Notes under the pieces: generated by a model
The model's database searches: none
The model's input: only the letters and a program-made list of their open reading frames with translations
Told to the model about the DNA's origin: nothing
Assembly: GCA_016711045.1 (NCBI GenBank)
Contig: JADJTT010000012.1
Location: 186,001 to 250,000, forward strand
Length of the DNA: 64,000 nt
Direction of reading: 5' to 3'
Source of the DNA: Saprospirales bacterium
GTDB taxonomy: Bacteria; Bacteroidota; Bacteroidia; Chitinophagales; Saprospiraceae
Shown: positions 16,498 to 23,769 of the stretch, piece by piece
Numbering within the stretch: the stretch's first letter is position 1
Layout of the letters: each line of letters opens with the position of its first letter
Program-made: the position numbers and the translations under genes

Positions 16498-17341
16498 TCT
16501 GAGCTTGTTGAACTAATTCTACTTGTTCTTTTTGGGTCGACTTTTTAACCACATACACCCGGTCCAAACTGGCCAGGTCGGCAAATAGTTTTACCAGAAT
16601 CTTGTACGTGTCGCTCCCGCCGTCACTACTATCGATCGATTGTATGGTTCCGATGGGAATGTCTTTTGGAAAGATCAATGAATAGCCGCTGCTCACGATG
16701 GTATCTCCTTTCGACGGGTAGGCGTGTTTGGGCACATTTTCCAGCAGAAGTTCCCGGGTATTCTTTTCTTCCCAACGCAGAGAGCCAAAGTAATTGGTTC
16801 CCTTGATCGACGCACTGGGTCGTGCCTGTCGGTGCAATATGGACATCACGAGCGCATGACGGCGGCCCACACTACTGGTAACCCCCACGATCCCATTATC
16901 CAGCACGACTCCCATATTAGCTGTTACTCCATCGTCTGATCCCTTATCTAAAATGAGGTAGTTATGGTGCTCCGAAATAGAATTGCGAATAATTTTTGCG
17001 GGAATGAGCTGATAGACCGTATCCATAAGGAGCGAGTCGAGATAGTACGGACGAAGCGTGTCTTCCTCCAGGTGCTCCATTGCTTGTCGGTAAAGGAAGA
17101 CCTCTTCGTAGAGGCGGGCATTGACGGCGGCCAGGGAGTCATTCACCTCGCCAAGCGTGGCAAATTTAAAGATGTAGTCGAGCTTCTCGTCGGCAGTTGC
17201 CGTAAAATTGACCCAGGAATTATCAAAAATAGCGCGTTGCTCCTGATTGAATTGCACAATCAGAATGAAACTGAAGGCCTCTAAAATAATAAAGAGGAGG
17301 ACCCCACCAAATCGTAAAAACAGCAACAGAAGATCACGCAT
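16490..17341 (-). CDS. mreC: Rod shape-determining protein MreC
   Basis: The 283-residue protein has one N-terminal transmembrane helix (about residues 5-28), a coiled coil (about 65-95) and the MreC beta-barrel core (AKIIRNSISEHHNYLILDKG, GVTANMGVVLDNGIVGVTSS, SGYSLIFPKDIPIGTIQSID). MreC links cytoplasmic MreB to periplasmic PBP2. It lies between mreB and mreD, with a 63-base gap after mreB and an 8-base overlap with mreD. Confidence 0.96.
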   Translation of the reverse strand: MRDLLLLFLRFGGVLLFIILEAFSFILIVQFNQEQRAIFDNSWVNFTATADEKLDYIFKFATLGEVNDSLAAVNARLYEEVFLYRQAMEHLEEDTLRPYYLDSLLMDTVYQLIPAKIIRNSISEHHNYLILDKGSDDGVTANMGVVLDNGIVGVTSSVGRRHALVMSILHRQARPSASIKGTNYFGSLRWEEKNTRELLLENVPKHAYPSKGDTIVSSGYSLIFPKDIPIGTIQSIDSSDGGSDTYKILVKLFADLASLDRVYVVKKSTQKEQVELVQQAQNE

Positions 17342-17404
17342 AGCAAGCCTTTCTTGGACGTCCGGTAGCCCCCCATTCAGGGTGTCGGTCAGGCTTGGCC
17401 TGCC

Positions 17405-18436
17405 TTACACACTCTTCCTGTCGATGAGGAAAGAAAACCGGTCTGTATTCTTGAGGGCAATACCCGTACCCCGAACCACCGCGCGAAGTGGGTCTTCTGC
17501 GATATGCACAGGAAGCTTCGTCTTTTGAGCAATACGATGATCCAATCCACGGAGCAACGCACCGCCACCTGTCAGGTAAAGGCCGGTCCGGTAAATATCT
17601 GATGCCAGTTCAGGAGGCGTCATTTCCAACGCCCGAAGAATGGCATCTTCGATTTTAGACAATGATTTATCCAGTGAGTGGGAAACTTCCGAATAGGAAA
17701 CCGTCACCTGTTTGGGTATCCCGGTCATAAGGTCCCGTCCATTGACCGCATAGTCCTCGGGGGGATTTTCAAGCGTGGGAATAGCCGATCCAACGGAGAT
17801 CTTGATCTGCTCGGCAGTGCGTTCCCCGATCAGAATATTGTGCTGCCGCTTCATGTAGTTCATGATGTCCATCGTCAGTTCGTCGCCGGCGATGCGAATC
17901 GACTGGTCACAAACGATACCCGACAGCGCGATCACCGCGATCTCGGTAGTACCGCCTCCGATGTCGATGATCATATGGCCGATAGGCTCTTCCACATCCA
18001 GCCCTATACCGAGCGCCGCAGCCATCGGTTCATGGATCAGGTAAGTCTCTTTGGAGTCTACATGGTCGGCCGAATCAAACACAGCCCGTTTTTCCACTTC
18101 GGTAATACCGGAGGGAATACAAATCACCATGCGCAAATGGGTGAAGAAACGTCGACGGGTGCCGATCATGTTGATCATGCCTTCGATCATGCTTTCTGCA
18201 GCCTGAAAATCGGCGATCACCCCATCCTTAAGCGGACGGATGGTTTTTATATTTTCATGCGTCTTTTCATGCATCTGCATGGCTTTCCGTCCTACGGCGA
18301 TCGTTACGCCCGTGCGGCGGTCAACAGCTACGATGGAGGGTTCATCGACTACTATGTTGCCATCCTGAATGATCAGGGTGTTGGCTGTGCCGAGGTCAAT
18401 GGCCAGTTCTTGGGTAAAAAAGCTGAAAAATTTCAT
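17405..18436 (-). CDS. mreB: Rod shape-determining protein MreB (bacterial actin)
   Basis: The protein has 343 residues from the ATG at 18436 (MKFFSFFTQELAIDLGTANT). It shows the actin-fold nucleotide sites: phosphate 1 AIDLGTANTLI, phosphate 2 MIIDIGGGTTEIAVI and adenosine motif LTGGGALLRGLD. MreB filaments position wall synthesis. It is the first gene of the mreB-mreC-mreD-mrdA-folA run. A candidate minus-strand -7 box (TAATTTTG) lies at 18522-18529. Confidence 0.98.
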   Translation of the reverse strand: MKFFSFFTQELAIDLGTANTLIIQDGNIVVDEPSIVAVDRRTGVTIAVGRKAMQMHEKTHENIKTIRPLKDGVIADFQAAESMIEGMINMIGTRRRFFTHLRMVICIPSGITEVEKRAVFDSADHVDSKETYLIHEPMAAALGIGLDVEEPIGHMIIDIGGGTTEIAVIALSGIVCDQSIRIAGDELTMDIMNYMKRQHNILIGERTAEQIKISVGSAIPTLENPPEDYAVNGRDLMTGIPKQVTVSYSEVSHSLDKSLSKIEDAILRALEMTPPELASDIYRTGLYLTGGGALLRGLDHRIAQKTKLPVHIAEDPLRAVVRGTGIALKNTDRFSFLIDRKSV

Positions 18437-18521
18437 CAATACAATTCCTCGATTATCATGGATAATATCCCTACTCTAAGGTCTCGTGTACCAGAAGTGT
18501 TCTTAAAAAGCCAAAGTAAGA

Positions 18522-18529
18522 CAAAATTA
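18522..18529 (-). promoter_or_regulatory. Candidate -7 box TAATTTTG upstream of mreB
   Basis: On the minus strand TAATTTTG matches TAnnTTTG, 85 bases before the mreB ATG in the 180-base gap to the M16 gene. Several TTGC elements lie just upstream but at shorter than usual spacing. Confidence 0.4.
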
Positions 18530-18616
18530 TGCAAATAATGCAAGTACCTGGCCTTCCATAATTCCGATTCTCGATTAGAGGCCAAATATCTTGAAAAATT
18601 TAGATTTTTTACGCGT

Positions 18617-19894
18617 TCAGGTCGGATTTCCTACAATTACTTCCCACATATCGGCAGGATCAAAGTATTGGTTGGCAAGCTCCTGCAATTTGGATGCATC
18701 GATCTGCAGCACGGTTTGAACCATTTCTTCAAAAGATTCAAGCGGCAACCCTTCGGAAAAACAATTCCGAACCACCTCCGCCAGGTTGAACGGCCCGTCG
18801 AGCATCGTCAGAAAATTGCCCATGAGATAGTTGCGCACCATGTGCAGCTCTTCCTTCCCTATGGGTTCTTTCCGCAATATATCCATTTCCCGGTAGATCT
18901 CCTTCAGCGCAGGCCAGGCAATTTCATTGCCGACTTCGGTGCCTACATAAAAATAACCGTCAAACTGCATGGGGTCCAGCGAAGAGTAGATGTTGTAGGT
19001 GTAGCCCTTTTCTTCCCGTATATTCGTCATGAGCCGGGATCCGAAGTAGCCGCCCAGAATCGTGTTGAGTACAAACATGCCGTTGAAATCGGGATGCTCC
19101 CGGTTGAACAGCTTGCGCCCCAGCCGGATAGCGGTCTGCACCGTGTCGGAATGGGGTAGATGCAATTTACCCGACGGCGCACCGCTCCCTTCCAGCCTCG
19201 GTATCGAAGGCGTACCGATAGGCAACGCTTGCCCTAGCTCTGCATTCAATCGCTCTATAATGGCGTCATTAGTCTTCCCGCTAATGAACAACTGGCAGTT
19301 GGACGCCGTGAGGTGGGTCTTAAAATGCGCCTGAAGTTTGTCCCGTGTGAGCGCCCCGTAAAGCTCCTGTGTGCTGTTGTATCCATAAGGGTGATGGGGG
19401 CCGTATATGCATTCGGTGATCATCCGGTAAGCTACTACGTCATTCCGGGTCAAATCGACCTGAAGTCGCTGCTTGTTCCGGTCGATAAAAGCCCCAAGCT
19501 CTTCCACAGGAAACGAAGGTTCTGTCAATACATCTGTCAATAAAGGGATCAGGGCATCAAAATGCTTGGTCAGGCAATATAATGTCACGGTGATATGATC
19601 CAGACTTCCCTGGGAAGTAAGCGTACCTCCATAAAAATCCATGGTTTCTGCAATATCTGCTGAGGTGCGGCGTGCCGTACCTTCCCGCAACAAAGCTGCG
19701 GTGGCCCGCGATGCCAACGGCATGTTTTCATAGGGCCGGCCAGCCTGAAATACTACCTCCACCTTCAGCACCTCCTGGGTACCCATGCAAATCTCATAAA
19801 CCGGAATTCCGTTGTCCAATTGGTGAATTCGGGGCCTCGGAAGGGTTAATTCCCGGATTTCGTGAATTTTTGGCGCCTTGGCTCGGTTTGGCAT
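18617..19894 (-). CDS. M16-family peptidase-like protein lacking the zinc site
   Basis: The 425-residue protein has the two-halves fold of mitochondrial processing peptidase-type M16 proteins, with ETMDFYGGTLTSQGSLDHIT in the N-half and FGSRLMTNIREEKGYTYNIY in the C-half (the R...Y substrate-binding signature). In place of the HxxEH zinc motif of active subunits, the segment reads ASRATAALLREGTARRTSAD, so it is probably the non-catalytic partner of a heterodimer. Bacteroidota often carry active and inactive M16 genes side by side; here no active partner is adjacent. It lies upstream of mreB on the same strand and is divergent from dnaN. Confidence 0.85.
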   Translation of the reverse strand: MPNRAKAPKIHEIRELTLPRPRIHQLDNGIPVYEICMGTQEVLKVEVVFQAGRPYENMPLASRATAALLREGTARRTSADIAETMDFYGGTLTSQGSLDHITVTLYCLTKHFDALIPLLTDVLTEPSFPVEELGAFIDRNKQRLQVDLTRNDVVAYRMITECIYGPHHPYGYNSTQELYGALTRDKLQAHFKTHLTASNCQLFISGKTNDAIIERLNAELGQALPIGTPSIPRLEGSGAPSGKLHLPHSDTVQTAIRLGRKLFNREHPDFNGMFVLNTILGGYFGSRLMTNIREEKGYTYNIYSSLDPMQFDGYFYVGTEVGNEIAWPALKEIYREMDILRKEPIGKEELHMVRNYLMGNFLTMLDGPFNLAEVVRNCFSEGLPLESFEEMVQTVLQIDASKLQELANQYFDPADMWEVIVGNPT

Positions 19895-19921
19895 ATAGTG
19901 TCTGGATTAAAAAGTTGAAAG

Positions 19922-19939
19922 TTATCCACATTTTGTGGA
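19922..19939. promoter_or_regulatory. Consensus DnaA box TTATCCACA within an inverted repeat, upstream of dnaN
   Basis: TTATCCACA (19922-19930) is a perfect consensus DnaA box. It overlaps TCCACA-TTT-TGTGGA (19925-19939), a 6-bp inverted repeat. It sits in the divergent gap between the M16 gene and dnaN, about 40 bases upstream of the dnaN -7 box. Only one such box was found, so DnaA control of dnaN is more likely than an origin. Confidence 0.55.
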
Positions 19940-19971
19940 ATTCTTTGAATAGTAAAATGGCCCGGAAGGAT

Positions 19972-19979
19972 TAATTTTG
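19972..19979 (+). promoter_or_regulatory. -7 box TAATTTTG for dnaN
   Basis: TAATTTTG matches TAnnTTTG; a TTTG at 19944-19947 lies 24 bases upstream, slightly longer than the usual spacing. The leader to the dnaN ATG would be about 65 bases. Confidence 0.5.
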
Positions 19980-20050
19980 TGCGTTACCCATCGTTCCAAG
20001 GATTAACATTTTCCAAATCATTCTGGTTCTTTCCAAAAAACCGGCTTATT

Positions 20051-21166
20051 ATGAAATTTAGCGTTTTCTCCACCGACCTTCTGAAGCAACTCCAAATTGC
20101 CGGCGGCGCCATCGTCGTAAACCCTGTGCTCCCTATTCTGGAAGACTTTTTATTCTCTATCGAAAATAATTCGCTTTCGATTACCGCTTCCGACCTGGAA
20201 ACGACCATTACGACCAAACTGGAAGTCAAGGCAGATGCCAACGGACAGGTTGCTGTCCCCGCCCGCATCCTGCTCGATACCCTCAAGGCGTTGCCCAACC
20301 AACTTATCACCTTTGCCGTAAACGACAGTACCTATGGCATCGAGATCACTTCTTCCTACGGCAAATATAAGCTTGCCGGCCGCTCGGTAGAAGATTATCC
20401 CAAACCTAAAGACCTGGATGCTACCGATCAGGTGCTGCTCGGCGCAGAAACCCTGCAAAAAGGTATCTCCAGAACCCTGTTTGCCACCAGCAACGACGAC
20501 CTGCGTCCCGCTATGACCGGCGTTTACTTCCAGATCGATTTCAACAAGATCACATTCGTGGCGACTGATGCCCATAAACTGGTCAAGTACTCCTTCAGTG
20601 AAATTAAGAGCGATGTATCCACCACGTATATCGTTCCCAAAAAAGCACTCAACCTGCTGAAGAATGCACTGCCCGATGAAGCGGAAGTAGAAGTCTCCTT
20701 TAACAAAACGAATGCGTTCTTCTCCTTCGGCAATACCCGCATTACCTGCCGCCTCATCGACGCGCGCTACCCCGACTACAATGCGGTCATTCCGATCAAT
20801 AACCCCAATCTGCTCACGGCCAACCGGATCGACTTCCAGAACTCCCTGAAACGCATCGCTATCTACGCCAATAAAACGACCAATCAGGTAACCCTGCATA
20901 TCAGTCCGGACAGCCTGACCATCTCGTCCCAAGACGTGGATTTCTCCAATGAAGCCACCGAGCAACTTACCTGCTCTTATGTCGGCGAACCGATCATGAT
21001 CGGCTTCAATGCCAAGTTCCTGATCGAAATGCTGGGTATCCTCCATTCAGACGAGGTGAAGCTGGAACTGTCTACTTCTACCCGCGCAGGCATCTTGTTG
21101 CCAAGCGAAGAGGACGACAACGAGTCTATCTTTATGCTCATTATGCCGGTTATGCTCAGCGTCTGA
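20051..21166 (+). CDS. dnaN: DNA polymerase III beta subunit (sliding clamp)
   Basis: The clamp has 371 residues from the ATG at 20051 (MKFSVFSTDLLKQLQIAGGA), which matches the family start; an upstream in-frame start would add 24 residues of no clamp character. Family features are LPILEDFLFSIENNSLSITA, AGRSVEDYPKPKD, MTGVYFQI followed by TFVATDAHKLVKYS, and the C-terminal MPVMLSV. The clamp tethers the replicative polymerase. It is not next to dnaA here. Its 3' end overlaps the convergent membrane-protein gene by 11 bases. Confidence 0.97.
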   Translation: MKFSVFSTDLLKQLQIAGGAIVVNPVLPILEDFLFSIENNSLSITASDLETTITTKLEVKADANGQVAVPARILLDTLKALPNQLITFAVNDSTYGIEITSSYGKYKLAGRSVEDYPKPKDLDATDQVLLGAETLQKGISRTLFATSNDDLRPAMTGVYFQIDFNKITFVATDAHKLVKYSFSEIKSDVSTTYIVPKKALNLLKNALPDEAEVEVSFNKTNAFFSFGNTRITCRLIDARYPDYNAVIPINNPNLLTANRIDFQNSLKRIAIYANKTTNQVTLHISPDSLTISSQDVDFSNEATEQLTCSYVGEPIMIGFNAKFLIEMLGILHSDEVKLELSTSTRAGILLPSEEDDNESIFMLIMPVMLSV

Positions 21167-22604
21167 TCACGTATAAATAGTAGTTCTCTTTTTTCAGGTT
21201 GAGCCCGTCAAATGCCCGAACCAGCAAGGCGTTCGGATAACGGGACTTTTCCAATGGGGTAGGGCTTAGCACCATCACCCTATTTGCACGTTTATACGCT
21301 GCAAATAGCTGCAACTCTTCTTCCGGAGGTAAATATACTTTTTCCACCCACTTGAAATACGTAAACGGCTCCCCTTCCGGAAGCGCATAAAAAGCACGGC
21401 CCGCATAGCCCACTACCGGCGCCGCTTCAAACTTGTTGATAGCCACCACGGGGATAGCCTCCGGAACCTCTTTTCGGATATAAGCGCCTGCCGCCGCCGC
21501 ATTGCTATAGGGATACCGGACTTCCCGGTCGACAGCAAGGCCAGTATAGCGCACCTGAAAAAAGAGTACGCTGCCCACCACCAACCACGACAACCAATCC
21601 CAGGTTGGACGCCGATAGGCCCACAACTGAAGCAGGATGATCCACGTAACCAGGATCATTCCCCAATGGCGAATGCCTCCTGTGTAAAACAGGGTGGAAA
21701 AAAGGAAAAAGGCCAACTGAAACGCCCAAAACGCCCAGGCCACTGCTCCGGCTTTGCGGAACAACCACCCCATTCCCCACACAATCAACACGCTAAGTGC
21801 AATTCCCATTGCCTGAACCCCAAACACGTTGGTGTCGGGAATGGAGCCGATCCAAAAGGTATTGGCCCAGTTGCCCTGAAAAGCTTTTCCCAGTACTTCC
21901 CACCCGAATGGTTGCCCCACATACGCATGGGCCAATTCATCCCGGCTGGCACGGGGAAATACGCTCAACAAAAAAACGATACCACCTAGTGAATATCCAC
22001 CCAGCATCACGCGAAACCATTTTCTGGCAAACACTTTCCATTGCCCGTGTTCAAAAAAGGCAAAGACCAACAACGCCCCGCCTAGCAGCACCCCATACAC
22101 CTCGGTCTGGCAGAGTAAAAACAGGCCCAACCCGCCCCACCAAATCCGCCTTTCCGGCTTTTCCAGCCACGCCGCCAGCGCCAGCCCAAACACCATTACC
22201 CACACATAACCCCGGTTGACGACACCGTATTCAAATAAGGGAAAATATCCTATCCATAACAAAAGACTAAGCCACCAGGCCAGTCGGGTAAAATACCAGA
22301 ATACTCCGCCGGCCAGTCCTATCACCAAAAAATGAGCGACCTGGATACACCACAATTCATTCCAGCCAAACAAGGTCCAGCCCTTTAAATAGAGGTACCA
22401 CAACGCCGGATGCCCCTCGTAGTAAAGCGACCGGAGCAACTCCCCCCACCCCATATCCCGGGCCATGAGCCAGGCTTGCCACTCATCTTTCCACAATTCG
22501 TGATGCCCAAACTGCAGCCAGGCCACCGCACTCCAGCAAACCAGCCAGCACAACAGGCGCAACCACCCGGGAAAAGACACGGCAACAGGCAAGGGAAGCT
22601 TCAT
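21156..22604 (-). CDS. Polytopic membrane protein, GT-C glycosyltransferase-like
   Basis: The protein has 482 residues from the ATG at 22604 and about ten to twelve hydrophobic segments rich in Trp and Gly. Near the N-terminus the loop after the first helix contains HHELWKDEWQAWLMARDM, an Asp-Glu pair followed by a membrane segment, as in ArnT/RgtA-like GT-C transferases that use lipid-linked sugar donors. The C-terminal about 120 residues look soluble and periplasmic. The substrate is unknown and the family assignment rests on topology plus this motif. Confidence 0.6.
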   Translation of the reverse strand: MKLPLPVAVSFPGWLRLLCWLVCWSAVAWLQFGHHELWKDEWQAWLMARDMGWGELLRSLYYEGHPALWYLYLKGWTLFGWNELWCIQVAHFLVIGLAGGVFWYFTRLAWWLSLLLWIGYFPLFEYGVVNRGYVWVMVFGLALAAWLEKPERRIWWGGLGLFLLCQTEVYGVLLGGALLVFAFFEHGQWKVFARKWFRVMLGGYSLGGIVFLLSVFPRASRDELAHAYVGQPFGWEVLGKAFQGNWANTFWIGSIPDTNVFGVQAMGIALSVLIVWGMGWLFRKAGAVAWAFWAFQLAFFLFSTLFYTGGIRHWGMILVTWIILLQLWAYRRPTWDWLSWLVVGSVLFFQVRYTGLAVDREVRYPYSNAAAAGAYIRKEVPEAIPVVAINKFEAAPVVGYAGRAFYALPEGEPFTYFKWVEKVYLPPEEELQLFAAYKRANRVMVLSPTPLEKSRYPNALLVRAFDGLNLKKENYYLYVIRR

Positions 22605-22629
22605 GTGCAAATAAATATGTTTGGTTATT

Positions 22630-22637
22630 TACCTTTG
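22630..22637 (+). promoter_or_regulatory. -7 box TACCTTTG
   Basis: TACCTTTG fits TAnnTTTG and ends 17 bases before the ATG of the lipoprotein gene at 22655, which is followed closely by nadD. Confidence 0.55.
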
Positions 22638-22654
22638 CTGCTAAATTAATCATT

Positions 22655-23098
22655 ATGCGCATTGTTTCTTTTATCGCAGTACCGGCACTGGCCACCTTTT
22701 TACTCTTCGCCTGCCAACCTGCCAATTCCCCCGAATCCGTTGTCCGCCAATGGCAGTCCCATGTCGATCACAATGAATTTGAGAAAGCCAAGGTCTTGAG
22801 CGCTCCCCGAACCGAAGCGCTCCTCTCCTGGATGGAAGTGCTCCTCTCGGAAATGGACGCCGATTCTGTCGTCACCCAAACCGATTTCAAAGAAATTAAT
22901 TGCAAAGAATCAGGAGATAAAGCGGTTTGCTACTACACCCTGGAAGAAGAAGGACAAACTTTCTACGATAGCTTCCTGCTTGTCCGGATCGATGGCAAAT
23001 GGCTGGTCGACCTGCCGGAAGAAGCACTCTACGAGGAAGGGGAGGAGGATATGGAATCGCTCTTCCAACTGATGAGCCAGGACTCTATTGACCAATAA
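22655..23098 (+). CDS. Small lipoprotein with DUF4878-like fold
   Basis: The 147-residue protein has a lipoprotein signal (ALATFLLFACQ). The mature part, PESVVRQWQSHVDHNEFEKA ... VCYYTLEEEG ... FLLVRIDGKWLVDLPE, looks like a small NTF2-like/DUF4878 domain as found in many Bacteroidota lipoproteins. The C-terminus is acidic. Function is unknown. The next gene, nadD, starts 10 bases after its stop and probably shares its promoter. Confidence 0.7.
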   Translation: MRIVSFIAVPALATFLLFACQPANSPESVVRQWQSHVDHNEFEKAKVLSAPRTEALLSWMEVLLSEMDADSVVTQTDFKEINCKESGDKAVCYYTLEEEGQTFYDSFLLVRIDGKWLVDLPEEALYEEGEEDMESLFQLMSQDSIDQ

Positions 23099-23108
23099 GC
23101 CCCGGGAT

Positions 23109-23684
23109 ATGAAGGTTGGATTGTTTTTTGGCTCTTTTAACCCCGTTCATATCGGCCACATGATCATCGCAGATTATATGGCCGAGTTCACGGACCTGGA
23201 TCAGGTATGGCTAATCGTCAGCCCGCACAACCCTTTAAAGGCCAAACAAACACTCGCGCCCGATTACGACCGCCTCCATTTGGTTCAACTCGCTATTGGC
23301 GACCACCCCAAACTGCGCGCCAGCGACATCGAATTTCACCTGCCCAAACCTTCCTACACGGTCGATACCCTGGCCTATCTCCGAGAAAAATACCCGGATA
23401 AGGAATTCGCCCTCATTATGGGAGGAGACAACCTGCTGTCCCTCCACAAGTGGAAAAATTACGAGTTTCTGCTCGCCAACTACCAAATTTACGTCTACCG
23501 GCGCCCGAGCTACGACGACGGGCAATTCGCGCTACACTCGAATGTCCGGATCTTTGAAGCTCCGCTGCTCGATATATCCGCTTCCTTTATCCGCGAATGC
23601 CGGAAATCGGGCAAGTCGATTCGCTACCTGGTTCCGGATGCCGTCTACCGATACCTGGAGACCAGCCACCTGTATCGAAAATAG
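23109..23684 (+). CDS. nadD: Nicotinate-nucleotide adenylyltransferase
   Basis: The enzyme has 191 residues and converts nicotinate mononucleotide plus ATP to deamido-NAD. The nucleotidyltransferase motif GSFNPVHIGHMIIAD lies at the N-terminus, with MGGDNLLSLHKWKNYEFLL in the middle and the ISASFIRE...G (SxxxxR) motif near the end. The ATG at 23109 gives MKVGLFFGSFNP; a TTG 21 bases earlier would overlap the preceding gene. nadE (44253) and nadK (61111) in this window act later in the same pathway but are not linked to it. Confidence 0.96.
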   Translation: MKVGLFFGSFNPVHIGHMIIADYMAEFTDLDQVWLIVSPHNPLKAKQTLAPDYDRLHLVQLAIGDHPKLRASDIEFHLPKPSYTVDTLAYLREKYPDKEFALIMGGDNLLSLHKWKNYEFLLANYQIYVYRRPSYDDGQFALHSNVRIFEAPLLDISASFIRECRKSGKSIRYLVPDAVYRYLETSHLYRK

Positions 23685-23769
23685 CTCTCCAAAACCTTAA
23701 TTTTACAATATTTTTCCGGATCACGTGTTCTATTTACGTTTTACATTTCTTCCCGTCAATACGATAAAT

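Noticed and set aside
19895..20050. Chromosome origin oriC
   Set aside because: Only one DnaA box, no DUE-like AT cluster with 13-mers and no dnaA gene nearby.
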